NCBI GenBank assembly: GCA_011009095.1
Contig: VTPC01000605.1
Location: 145,081 to 209,080 of the forward strand
From: Ignelater luminosus
Lineage: Eukaryota > Arthropoda > Insecta > Coleoptera > Elateridae
Length of the DNA: 64,000 nucleotides
Direction of reading: 5' to 3'
The notes under the pieces are model-generated. The model was given only the letters and a program-made list of their open reading frames with translations. It was not told where the DNA came from and did not search any database. Numbering within the stretch: the stretch's first letter is position 1; every line of letters begins with the position of its first letter. Made by a program: the position numbers and the translations under genes. This document shows, piece after piece, positions 46,580 through 61,624 of the stretch.

Positions 46580-49012
46580 AATTTGCTAATTTTAATTTCT
46601 GCGAAATCTTATGTTGGAGGTTTTTTGGTTAAAAATTAGAGTGGTTTCCAAATCTCGTAGCGGGACCTTCGATGCGCAGAAGACAAATTTTATCCGGGCG
46701 GCCCTACATGCATGATTTTTACAATTTTCCATCTCTCTTTCTTGTGCAGTAAACTCTGCCTTTTGCGCATTTCGCGTGCCACGAGATTTGGAAACCACTC
46801 TATCAAGAAAGTGGAGAAGACTTTGAATTTTTTTGGTAATTTTTGCTAATTTTAAATTTGGTCAAATGTGATTCAGCGAAAGAAATACTCAAATCGTGAT
46901 AATTTTGTCGGATAGTTGTTTGGCTCACGGTTGTTATATCATGACACGTTCTGTATCTCTTCAGTACAAAATTTCTAGACTGATTTCTACTAACGTTTTG
47001 ACTTTTAACGGGATATTATTATTAGCCAATTACGCCACACTCTTAGTACCGAAAATACCAAATACCAGCTCCGTACGAAATTTTGTAATTAACAGATAAA
47101 TTTAAATAGTTTTTCCAAAATATAACTAAAAATTGGTTTTAAAATAAGAAAACAACGGTTTGCAAAAATTCATTCCTGGAAATTAATGTTTACAGCTGCA
47201 TAAAGTTATTTATCTTTATAACATTAAACAATGTGCAGTTGGAATGTCGCAATATATGATAGCGCAGGGAGCAGAGATCAGACGTACAGGCAGGTGCATA
47301 AGTATTGATAAGCGATACTGATATTTTGTATTGTTAAATGTTAATTATTTGTTTCCATATTTTGCATTGAAAGGCTTTTTGTAAATACCGTTTCAAATCT
47401 AAATGCATTTTTAATTAAGGATCAATTTGATTATACTAGAGATGACCTTGAGATTTTATAAATAACCTAAGACTTAATATGGTAATATTGATGTTCAACT
47501 TGACGTGCAAAAGACTAAATAAGAAAAAATAGAAAAGCACTAGCTATCGCATTATGACAGATAAAGGTAAAGACAAAAATTGATATTAGAAATTGCATAT
47601 TGTATTTGATAGACGATCAAAGAATTACATGTAAAACGTCATGTAAAATTGGTGTAGAAATCTTTCAAGAAATTCATGCAAAAATTGTAGTAGTACACGC
47701 TTAAATCTTTTAACAAAGCTTTACGTGAAATCCAAAAATTATGTTGGCTATCGTTGTTTATTTTAGTGAATTTTTATATTCCACTATATTATATTATATT
47801 ATTATTATATTTTATATTATATCTTATCGCTAGCATTTAAATCACCAGAAATCAGCAGAAATCCACGTAAATGACCTTGAGACATAGAATTTGTTCTATT
47901 CATATACACGATCAAATGGCATTTTGTTCAAAAATTCACGTAATTTTCATGAAATTTTATTATCGTCTATTGCGACCTTTAACGTATCTGGATAAATATG
48001 GAGATTCACAAACCAAAATAAAATAAAATAAAAGATATAATGTGGTTAATAATTATTGCCGTTTACTTACAGCCAAATTATTCGATAATGTTGGTTATTA
48101 ACAAACGAGATATTTTAGAAAATTAAAAACTTAATTAAGCACAAGAGCTAAGCACCTTGCAATAAGTTTCGAAAGTATGAAACTGATTGCAATAATTAGG
48201 TAGAGGTGAATCATTAATGTTGCAAAAGACCCGAAGAGGGGGTAAACATCATTCTATTCTATTAGGACCAGCAAAAATTACTTTATGATTGGAATATTTT
48301 CTATATTGGACACAAATAAATTGTTTAGATTATTTGGCTTTTTAAATTATGAAATGAAGGTACCTAAGTAGTACATACAGGGTGAGTTTTTTCCGATGTT
48401 TAGTATGGGGATCTCGAAAACTAGCGGAGATAGAGAGACGATTAAATGGGGAAAGAATTGCAGTTTTACGAGCTTAATTTAATGAGCTTCTTGTTTTTTA
48501 GAAAAAATGCATGGCTAACTAGATATCTCGCAAAAATAGTTTTTTTGTTATTTTGTTCAGTGCCTATAGCTCTGGTATTATTGACTTTAGAAAAAATGTA
48601 TAAAGGAAAAAGTTGTAGGTAATTATGTGCTTAATAATACAGTCTAACCGAATTTTTTATTTAAGCTATAATTTTTGAGTTATGACACAAGCTTGTGTTT
48701 TTTCTATATACTGTGGTAGTATATTCAAGCTACGTTCGCTTTTCTGTCTAGGAGTTGGAGCGTTGCGAGTGAAGCAAATGATCACGTGATACAGAGAGTA
48801 AACAGAGTTTCTTGGAATAAAAGAACGAAACGGTGTAACATCTGGAGTCGTAGAATGTAGAAAAATAATATAAACAATAATCTTAATTAATTTAAATTTC
48901 AATGAGACTGTCGTGTTACAAAACTAAAATAGGTATAGGTATTTGTTTAATTAACACAGTTGTAACAATTAAGAATTGAGGTTATATTTCGTTTTCTGTT
49001 TCTTCTGGACAG
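46580..49012. other. Spacer
   Basis: No gene is supported. Near 46618-46802 an inverted pair ('TTTCCAAATCTCGTAGC' against 'GCACGAGATTTGGAAA') suggests a small fold-back element. 47760-47825 is an AT microsatellite of TATTATAT type. 48380-48660 resembles an insect dispersed repeat that starts ACAGGGTGAG. Confidence 0.45.
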
Positions 49013-49202
49013 GGTTGCCAAATGAAAGTAAAATTTGTCGGCATATTAATTTATACATATTTTTCTTACATTTGTCTACAAACTTTTTACTCAAACGAAT
49101 CGAGTGTATAGAATTTTCAAAATTATTGTAAAGAAATTGAACAACGTTAAAAAAAGTGAGGGAGAAATTGTGTTGGATGCTTTCAAATTTGGCAACTCCG
49201 CT
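49013..49202. repeat. Possible small fold-back element (GGGTTGCCAAAT ends)
   Basis: AGGGTTGCCAAATGAAAG at the left is mirrored by the right end, whose reverse complement is GGAGTTGCCAAATTTGAAAG. The flanking octamers CTTCTGGA and CTTGTGCT agree at only 5 of 8 positions, so a hAT duplication is unproven. Confidence 0.4.
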
Positions 49203-52626
<3,424 letters not shown>

Positions 52627-54889
52627 TTTATTTTCTACTTTAATAAATAGGCATATTTTTTGTGTACACAAACAAAATTTAATTATTTGACTTTTGTAAT
52701 TTTTAAGTTTAATAAAGTTTTTTTCTTAAACATGTTTTTCATTTTAGCTTTGCTGGTTTTTCAGTGTTTAGAGTTTTAATGGAGTAATTTTCTCTCATCA
52801 TGAATAAGAGCAGTGGTGAATTCTCAAAAAACTTGAATACAGGGTGGTTGAAATTAGTTATAACTGTGCTGATGTTAACACAAAATTGCTTTTGCGATGC
52901 TGTGCTAGTTTTTTAAGCTGAGATCGACTATGAAAACAAAATTTAAATATCGGCCTGCTTTTGAAATATCGACAATAATTAATTTTTTTCTAAAAATAAA
53001 TTTTGCATATTTGAAGATATTTTTTGTTTTTGAAAACTAGTGTTTATAATACAATAATGGTTATTAAATGTGTGCCCCTACACTTGTTATGTATTGGTAC
53101 TAAAACAGTACAGTAAGAGGGTTTATTTGAAAGTAGATTCTACACGATCTGAAATTATTTGCAAACGTTAGGTCTACTGTAATATTTTTAAATCCCCCTT
53201 TGAATCCTGATTATGAAAATATCAGATTGTTAGGGTTGAGAGCTAACTATTCTGTGATGTATCATCAGTGTTTTGGGATGTCTTGACAAGCATTCACTTA
53301 TTGTTAGGCTTTTTTATTTTTGTATTATAAAACTGTACGTTTTCATTATAGAGGACAATCGAGAAATACCACTTGTAAAGTAAGTTCGAACATACTGTAT
53401 AATTTTTAAATGAAGCAGAATTCAGCAAAATGACATTAAGAAAAAATTGTGTGTTTTATAATGAGGAATCTACTCCATAAGTTTGTCAATGTTGTTTTGA
53501 AACACTTGTTTTTAACATATGCTTTGCAAAAACCCCTAGCTTTTTATGAAAGTTGTTGTTAAATCCCAAGCAATTTATTTTTTGTAGTGGAATTCATAAT
53601 TGGCAAGTGTGTGATTAGATTACAATTAAATGTACTGCATAAAACACAATCAGTTATAATAAATATGAAACATTAGAACTGTTTATGCTAATGCTTGCTG
53701 CTATTTAATTCCAACCATTCCATTAATCTTGCAATCTGTACAAGGCAATTTTTCATTATTATAATGAATTAAGATCTACGTACAAAATGTAATTAAGTAT
53801 AAAGGAGATTGTCAGCTGAAAAAAATACCAAATAAGCCAGAAACTAGATTCATTAATGTTTTTTCAGTTGATAAACTCATTGAAACAAACTTCGTATACA
53901 TAAATTACTCTGTTTTACCCCATTTCAGGATTACACAGAACCACCAACACTTTTATCAAAATGAAATTAACTTTTTTACTTTAAATGGGAACACCATGCA
54001 TATTTCTGAATTGAATCCAAATCTAACCATACCAATAATGAATTCGATTTTTGAGCGGACTTACGGTTTTCTTTTTTATTATTTCAACTCCGATAGTTAC
54101 GAATACCATAAATTGGTTTATTCCGCCGACCACTTGTTTACTCACTGCAGTGTTGGGCACCTGAAATTTACAAAACGAAATGAACATATCATTTCAAGAA
54201 GTAATAAGGGCAGACGGATATGATCACAGAACAGAATATGGTTTAATTTCATCAATATCACGTTCTCACCATTTCCCTTTAGCATCCTAATAGTGGTCAC
54301 CTAAAGTCATAAAGTATTTATAAAGCGTGTTCAGAAAGTGATATGGTTGGATTCAGAAGTCTAAATGAATAAGCAGAAAAATACAGCGAATCCCATTTAA
54401 GATACAAAAGTTGAAATTAGGCAAGTTCAAGTGAAACCGAAAGTATTGATGAACGCGCGCGCACCTCAAAATATGGAAAACTATGAGTAATTTACGTATA
54501 CATACAAAATTCCATATCAATCGGTTAATAAATAAAAAATTGGGTTACACCTGTTTTCAGACTCATCCTGTATCGTCAATCCAAGAAAAAGATTTCTGTA
54601 GTAAATTTCTTTGAAGATTTTGTAAAAAAAAAACCGAAAAGTGAAATAGAATCGTCAATCCCTATAGTTTAATTCGTAAAAGTAGTTAATGAATATTGTT
54701 AATTAAACCACGTTGAATATATTATTACATCTTTATTTTTATATTTCCAATCTGTATAACCTCTCTATCTATGGAAGTTGCGTGCCGCCACTAAGCAGAG
54801 ATTTAAAGTTAACTACGGGGCTACTGGAAATGATGTAGAAATTCTAGCAATAAAACTGTATTATTGTTTTAAATTTTGCGCTTGGAAAG
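52627..54889. other. Spacer between RUVBL1 and Gp93
   Basis: RUVBL1 polyA signals are at 52642-52647 and 52711-52716. The rest has no supported gene. A repeat scrap starting 'ACAGGGTGG' is at about 52840, and another runs about 54320-54580 up to 'CATCCTGTATC'. Confidence 0.45.
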
Positions 54890-54980
54890 TCCACGTGTGT
54901 TGGACCAATCAGAAGTAGCCATATGGACGTGTGGTGTGTTGTTGCATTCCGATTGGTCCACACCATTCACATATTAAAAG
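54890..54980 (+). promoter_or_regulatory. Gp93 promoter with CCAAT/ACGTG elements (ERSE-like)
   Basis: Between about 125 and 215 bp upstream of the Gp93 ATG lie two CCAAT boxes in opposite orientation (54905-54909 and, inverted, 54952-54956) and two ACGTG cores (54893-54897 and 54927-54931). ATTGGTCCACA at 54952-54962 matches the ER stress element II consensus (ATTGG-N-CCACG) at all but the last position. CCACG-N9-CCAAT at 54891-54909 has the parts of ERSE in swapped order. GRP94 genes are classic ATF6/XBP1 targets, so stress control is likely; the exact sites are inference. An AT-rich ATATTAAAAG at 54971 could be a TATA-like element. Confidence 0.55.
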
Positions 54981-55103
54981 TGTGTTTTGTGGATGCCATA
55001 TAGTTACTATTCAAGGGGGCGAAGCCGGTTGTAAAGCGCTGGCAAAAGTGTAGTATTTGTAATCTTTAATAAACCTTATGCTTTTTGTGCATAAACGAAC
55101 AAA

Positions 55104-58100
55104 ATGAAGCAGTTAATATTATTAGTAATAGGTCTTTCTGTTTTAATAGGTAAGTTCTAATTTTTGACAATCAAAGTTTTGTAATTCGTTTTATTTTCTG
55201 TATTTCATATTTTAAGATTTTTGTACATTTACAGGATGTGTAAGAGCAGAAGAACCCACGGTCGAAGCAACCACAGAAAAAGTAGACATTGATTTAGGTG
55301 CAAGCCGTGAAGGTTCACGAACAGGTAAATTTTATTCTCTTATTTTCTCATAATTCATTAGGTGCTCTTTGATTAATTGGTGCGTACTCTTTTTAAAATT
55401 CAATCTCCCTTCTTTATCTGGCGTATTTAGTCGTACCTGATACCATCCATATCTAAAAATTAATTTAAACGCCAACTCTTTATGAATCGAATTTCTAGAA
55501 AAATTAGATTTTACCTTTGACTTTCTGTAATAGGCATCTTATGCTTTTCTTTAGGACCAACAAATTTTAATTTCCCAATTTGTAGTTGTAAATTTTTCTC
55601 GCTGCATCGAAAGCTTGCGTAAGCCCTTGAATAAAATTTTGGCGCAATGATTGAAACTAAAAATTGAAAATATAAAGTTTAAGATTTGTTCATATCCAAA
55701 GTTTTTACCTGTCGTTGGATAGTTGCCACCAGATCTACCAATTTCACCTCTTATTGGGAAACATAATTTAAATGGTGGTGGTGGTCTTTTTAGTCCCGGT
55801 TCTGATTCTGCAGTTTTGGCAGGAGATTCTGTTGTTGTTGGAGTCGATTCCATTTTTATTCATATTTTTGAAGTTTTATCAATATCTTAATATTATAATA
55901 TGACAATCAATATTTTTGAGGGTCCTTCTTGTTTTGTATCATCTTGTTTATGGAGGAAATATTTATTCATTTCTTATTTCTTACTTAGATGATGAAGTTG
56001 TAAAAAGGGAAGAAGAAGCCATCAAGTTGGATGGTCTGAATGTTGCACAAATGAGGGAAATGCGAGATAAAGCAGAGAAATTTACATTCCAAGCAGAGGT
56101 TAATCGAATGATGAAATTGATTATCAACTCACTTTATAGAAACAAAGAGGTAAGCATGAACATTGTCACTTGTTTAAATTAAAAAACTGAATGAATATGA
56201 AAGCGAATAAATTATAAAAGTGATCCTTACATAATGTTTGTTACAGATTTTCCTTAGAGAATTGATCTCAAATGCCTCAGATGCCCTAGATAAAATCCGT
56301 CTCCTTTCACTAACAGACAAAAATGTATTAGATGCAAATTCAGAACTAAATATACGCATAAAAGCAGATAAAGAGGCTGGAATGTTACATATTACAGATA
56401 CTGGTATAGGAATGACTAGGCAGGATCTAGTTAATAATCTGGGTACCATTGCTAAATCTGGTACTGCTGAATTCCTTAATAAAATGCAAGATGCCTCATC
56501 GTCTCAAGATATGAATGATATGATTGGACAATTTGGTGTTGGGTTTTATTCAGCTTTCCTTGTTGCTGATCGTGTTGTTGTAACAACTAAACATAACGAT
56601 GATAAACAATATGTTTGGGAATCCGATGCCGCTAGCTTTACTATTGTTGAAGATCCTCGTGGTGATACATTACTTAGAGGTATAGTTTCTATTTTTCATT
56701 TAAAGAAATTTAAGATTAATTATTTCAATTTTTGTAGGAACTACTGTAAGCCTTCAATTAAAGCCAGAATCAAAAGACTTCTTAGAACATGAAACTGTGC
56801 GTAATCTTGTCAAGAAATATTCCCAGTTCATCAATTTCCCTATTTATTTGTGGACTAGTCACACTGAGCAAGTAGAAGAACCTTTAGATGAAGAAGATAA
56901 AGCAGAAGACAAGACTGATGAAGAGAAAACCGAAGAAGATAGTATTGAAGATGATGCAGCTGTTGAGGAAGAAAAAGAAGATGAAAAACCAAAAACAAAG
57001 AAGGTAGGTGTTAACTTTTATCAAAATGATAATTTAGTGATCCTTAAATTGTTTGTATTAGGTCGATAAGACAGTATGGGATTGGGAAGTATTAAATGAC
57101 AGCAAACCAATCTGGACTCGTAAACCCTCTGAAGTAGAAGAAAAAGAATACAACGAATTTTATAAATCTTTAACCAAAGATACCAAAGAGCCATTAGCTA
57201 AAGTTCATTTTGTTGCTGAAGGTGAAGTCACCTTCAAATCATTACTTTTTGTTCCCGGTACCCAACCATCAGAAAGCTTTAATAGATATGGAACTAAAAC
57301 AGATAATATTAAATTATATGTACGACGTGTATTTATTACTGATGAATTCAACGATATGATGCCATCATATTTAGGTTTTGTACAAGGGGTTGTCGATTCA
57401 GATGATTTACCACTGAATGTTTCTCGTGAGACTTTACAACAACACAAACTGATTAAGGTAATCAAGAAGAAACTTGTACGCAAAGTATTGGATATGCTTA
57501 AGAAAGTCCCTGAAGCTGATTATGAGAAATTCTGGAAGGAATATTCAACAAATATTAAACTTGGTGTCATTGAAGATCCCAGCAATCGTACAAGACTTGC
57601 AAAGCTTCTAATGTTCTACTCATCTAATGGAGAAAACTTGACATCTTTAGCAGATTATGTACAACGCATGAAATCAAAACAAGAACGAATTTATTACATT
57701 GCTGGTGCTAGCAAAGATGAAGTTAAAAATTCACCATTTGTTGAAAGATTGTTACGTAAAGGATATGAAGTCTTATATCTAACTGAAGCAGTTGATGAAT
57801 ATGCAATTTCTGCCATTCCCGAGTTTGACGGTAAGAAATTCCAAAATGTTGCTAAAGAAGGTTTTAGTATCGCAGAGTCTGAAGGTAGCAAACAACAATT
57901 TGAACAACTTAAAACCACATTTGAACCATTGACGAAATGGTTGGGAGACAATGCTTTGAAAGATCAAATTGCCAGAGCAACAGTTTCTGAAAGATTGAGT
58001 GATTCACCGTGTGCCCTTGTTGCTAGCATGTTTGGTTGGACTGGCAATATGGAAAGGCTTGCAACATCTAATGCACATCAAAAATCTGATGATCCTCAAC

Positions 58101-58441
58101 GTTCCTACTATCTCAATCAAAAGAAAACTCTTGAAATTAATCCACGACATCCATTGATGCGTGAATTATTGAAAAGAGTCAACGATGATCCTTCCGATCC
58201 TACTGCTAAAGATATGGCAACGATGCTTTTCAGAACAGCAACCTTAAGATCAGGATATATGCTAAGGGAAACCAGTGATTTTGCACAATCTATTGAGCTT
58301 ATGATGCGTAAAACATTGGGTGTACCACTTGATGAACAAGTAGAAGAGGAAGAAGATTTCCCCGATGATGGTACAGCTGAAGAAGGTACAGAGGACCAAG
58401 AGCAAGAAGTAGATGCAGAAGATGAACATGACGAATTGTGA
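55104..58441 (+). CDS. HSP90B1: Endoplasmin (GRP94/Gp93), ER-lumen HSP90
   Basis: This is the ER paralogue of HSP90, an ATP-dependent chaperone for secreted and membrane clients such as integrins and Toll-type receptors. Six exons, 55104-55149, 55235-55324, 55989-56149, 56247-56679, 56738-57003 and 57062-58441, join in frame to 791 residues. A signal peptide opens it ([17 protein letters not shown]). The GHKL ATPase domain has '[16 protein letters not shown]', 'DTGIGMT', '[11 protein letters not shown]' and '[12 protein letters not shown]'. An acidic linker rich in EE/DE ends in 'KPKTKK'. The middle domain begins '[15 protein letters not shown]' and includes '[13 protein letters not shown]'. 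The C-terminal dimerisation domain has '[12 protein letters not shown]' and '[12 protein letters not shown]'. The acidic tail ends HDEL, an ER-retrieval signal. Intron 2 is unusually long (664 bp) because it hosts a separate minus-strand gene. PolyA signals: 58449 and 58548. Confidence 0.98.
55332..55853 (-). CDS. Nested antisense gene inside Gp93 intron 2 (135 aa, three exons)
   Basis: Three minus-strand exons, 55709-55853, 55515-55656 and 55332-55452, join in frame through GT-AG introns of 52 and 62 bp. They give 135 residues from an ATG at 55853 to a TAA at 55332-55334. The protein starts with a Thr/Pro/Glu-rich, probably disordered segment ([13 protein letters not shown], then [10 protein letters not shown]). 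It continues with '[20 protein letters not shown]' and a compact motif, '[20 protein letters not shown]', and ends '[14 protein letters not shown]'. No signal peptide or membrane segment is seen. The TESQR.GWY-type motif reminds me of small axonemal microtubule-inner proteins (FAM183/CFAP144- or TEX49-like), which would predict testis or ciliated-cell expression. That is a guess from memory, not an assignment. The whole gene sits within host intron 55325-55988. Reading through the first donor gives a longer open frame, but the spliced version looks more protein-like. Confidence 0.7.
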
Positions 58442-59256
58442 ATGCTTAAATAAACAATTAGTGTGTGTGTTGTGCGTGTGTATGTTAATGCAACGTCACT
58501 TAAAGACTGGAGACTTTTTTGTACAATTGTATTTAAATTTAAATTAAAATAAAGAAAACGTACTATACTGTTGTTAATTTTTTAAGTGTTTCTTTTCTAG
58601 TTTCAATTAAATATTGTGTAAAAAGCCATGAACAATTGAATATAATTTTATAATAAACAATGCGTTTGTATTTCAGTTGTTTATTATTCATACATGTGGA
58701 ACGTTGATACAAATACAATTAGAGAATTGAAATGTGAACACTGCTTATAAGAAATCTTTATTTATTTAATAATGTGAAATGTTCAGTTATTAAACATAAA
58801 ATTTTTACGACCATATCTTTAGTAAACAAGAGGGTAAATTGAAAGTTACACATCATTGCATTTAATCTTTTAATAAATGAAATGTAAAAAAGATTAATTA
58901 AGATTTTCGTCTATAAAGTCGGTTGCAAACCAAATAACATAAAGAAATTTTTGAGGATAGTTCGTCTTTCTGCTACAAAATGACAACAAAAAGATTTTCA
59001 ATTGTTTATTTTAGTTAGTGTCACATACTGGTTTTATTTTATAAATTTGTATCTAAAAATTATAAAACGTTAAATAAAATGCTAAAATGATTTCTTAAGT
59101 TCCTAAATAAAACTTGAGAAAATAATCTGTATCCACGACTCTTCAATAATACAATTATGTAACCTTAGTACGTAACTATAAAGTTTGTTTGTCTGGTCTG
59201 AAATCTGTCGTATGACGTCATCGGAGTGGATTCGGACAGTTGAGAGCATGCTCGAT
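58442..59256. other. Gp93 3' region and spacer
   Basis: Contains the Gp93 3' UTR with AATAAA at 58449-58454 and 58548-58553, then AT-rich DNA with no supported gene. Confidence 0.5.
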
Positions 59257-59609
59257 CAGTGTTGCCAACAATGGCGGTTTTCCGCCAAATTGGCGTTTTG
59301 TGGGATAGTCATGGCGCGCAAAAATTCTTGTTGGCGCTTAGAGATTGTTTAAGTTTGACTTTAAAATATAATAACTATTATTACTTTTATTGCATCTCAA
59401 CAGTATAAGTTCTACAGGCAATCTTAATATATGTGCAGTTCGAACTGGTATTCGACGATGGTGCCCTCTCGTAAACGAATTGAGAATATACGTGATATTG
59501 TTTAAATGAAAATTTTACCCAGATTTGAATTGGCGCTTGATATGGCGCTGTTTGGCGCTTTGACGGAAGAGAACTGGCGCTTTTATAAGATAAAATATTG
59601 GCAACACTG
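59257..59609. mobile_element. hAT-type MITE with repeated TGGCGC words, 353 bp
   Basis: Ends CAGTGTTGCCAA...TTGGCAACACTG are perfect inverted repeats of 12 bp. Flanking octamers TGCTCGAT (59249-59256) and TGCTTGAT (59610-59617) differ at one base, as expected for a somewhat old 8-bp hAT duplication. The interior is dotted with (T)TGGCG(C) words near both ends (for example about 59290, 59333, 59530, 59543 and 59575), probably subterminal binding repeats. No protein is encoded. Confidence 0.8.
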
Positions 59610-59617
59610 TGCTTGAT

Positions 59618-61420
59618 ATTCGTGATAAACAAACGGGCGAACGCGAATGCTTACGTCGTTACGTACAATCATTCTAACTTTACATTATTATTTTGTCTGG
59701 ACATTATTTTATTTGTCCTGTTTATTAATAAAAATTAATACAATAAATTATCAGTCATGATAGTATAAAATAATTTAAACCAGTATACATTTAACTTAAA
59801 CGTTACAAGTTTTAAGATTAGCAACATATGCACGCAATTGACGAAACACATAAATCAAATCATAGACGTAGATCTCGTAAATTTTCAGGTTAGTAAGGTT
59901 AGTTTTTCTACAGCGACGACTGGTAAACAAAATATAAATTAAGTGGGGAGGAGATTCCTCTAATGTGCTCGCACGTTTTATTACTTAGAGCAGCTCCAGC
60001 AAGATCTAAATAGATCTAGATCAAGAGCTCTGGTCAAACAAACACTGGGAGTTTGCTCTAAAATACAAACGTAAAAATTAACACGTGTCTGTTGAGCAAA
60101 CAAACAAACCCATAGAGATACATAATCCCGCCAGTGCTGCCACCGCGGCTTGTGAAATTGTACTGAAACCGTCAATGTACTGAATGGTGGGGCATTCAAA
60201 ATAAATAGCATAAAAATCAAAATAACCATTCTCGCAAACAAATTTAGAGAACGTAATCCAAATTAAAGAACTACATACGAGCACAACTATAAAACTTGAA
60301 ATTAACCGTATCATTTTGTGAAACCTTCCGACTAAAATGCTCTTACATAAAATAAAATATATGTATCTTAATATCTGCGGTTTATGGTGAGATATTTTCG
60401 GGAATTTCTCAGTAGCACGGGAGGTCGGAGGTATATTTATTTTGATTAGTTGAAACTTGCGGTCATGAATAAGGTTCTTATTGTTTCTTAAAAATATTGT
60501 TGCAAAAGAATTGACTTTTTATAGGATTAAATGTCATAGTTAATTAAAATTCGCAGATCCTCATTTTGTACCGATAAAGGCATTTTTTAAAAATGTAAGT
60601 CTGACGTACTGAATGTATCAAAAAAGTAACTGAATTCGGTAAAGTTCGTTTTTTATTTAAAATTCTATCGACGTCACAATTTCTTTCAAGAATATAAGTG
60701 GCAACGTCGTTAGGGTACTTTCTAGAGATAGTAAAAAAAGATAGGCTAAGTTTTAAGAGCAAACTACTTGTCATCACGTTCTGTCATGCAGTTGTCATTT
60801 TATATTTTGCTCTGTATTTAAGATAATGTTTTTCAGAATTTGATTTTTACACGCAATCTTTCAGTAAAAATTTCTCTATTTATTTATACAGACTATTTAT
60901 ACAGTCTACTATAGCCTAATGCTTTCAGAATTTTGTATAACAGTGGCGGTGAACCAGTGCAATCTAATAATGTTCTTTATCAAGTCTTAATAATTTATCT
61001 AAACTGAAATATTCTCCTTAGTTATTTATAATTATGAATTTTGCAGTCAAGCTTTTCACGCAAATAGTGATCATTCAGTAAACAACCTTGGCTTAAAAAT
61101 AAGACCGGACCTAGTTTTAAATCTACAATCTAGCACGAAAACTTGGAAGCAATTGTTCTGATTTACATTATCCAAGTCGAGCTAGTTTTGCACTTAGTCA
61201 AAGTTTTAGACGAAAAAAGTATAATGTAAAACGACCTTAAATCAACGGGTAGTGGACTTTTAAATAAAAAACGAACTCTACAATATTCTACCAAGGATCG
61301 GAACCGTTATGGTCTAGAGATTCCGATTCTGGTGCTATTAAATAAAATAAGCTTAGTGGTACTGATTCTGATACTTTTAAGAACCGCTAAACAGACATCC
61401 ATGACAACAAAAAAATGAAT
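59618..61420. other. Spacer
   Basis: No gene is supported. A 78-codon minus-strand frame (60078-60314) begins with a hydrophobic stretch that could pass for a signal peptide, but nothing else supports it. Confidence 0.45.
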
Positions 61421-61624
61421 ATGTACAGTCTGCGATATTAGTAATGAAACTCGAGAATGGATGTAACCACAACACAAACTTGAGAGAACAAGGTTTCATG
61501 CCAATTATACGCACGCATTTATCTGCGGCATTATTGATCGGTGGCCTGGAACCTTGTTCTCTCAAGTTTGTGTTGTGTTTACATTCATTTTCGAGTCTCA
61601 TTACTAATGTCGCAGACTGTACAT
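61421..61624. repeat. Near-perfect 204-bp palindrome (fold-back)
   Basis: Arms of about 75 bp (61421-61495 and 61550-61624) are reverse complements with about five mismatches, separated by a spacer of about 54 bp. The arms start ATGTACAGTCTGCGA. If TA at each end is the target duplication, the inner CAGTCTGCGA...TCGCAGACTG would be a Tc1/mariner-type MITE. The mirrored open frames on the two strands here are a by-product of the palindrome. A transcript of either strand would form a long hairpin. Confidence 0.8.

Noticed and set aside
60078-60314. 78-codon minus-strand frame with signal-peptide-like start
   Set aside because: The hydrophobic N-terminus alone is weak evidence; no promoter, homologue or downstream exon could be seen.
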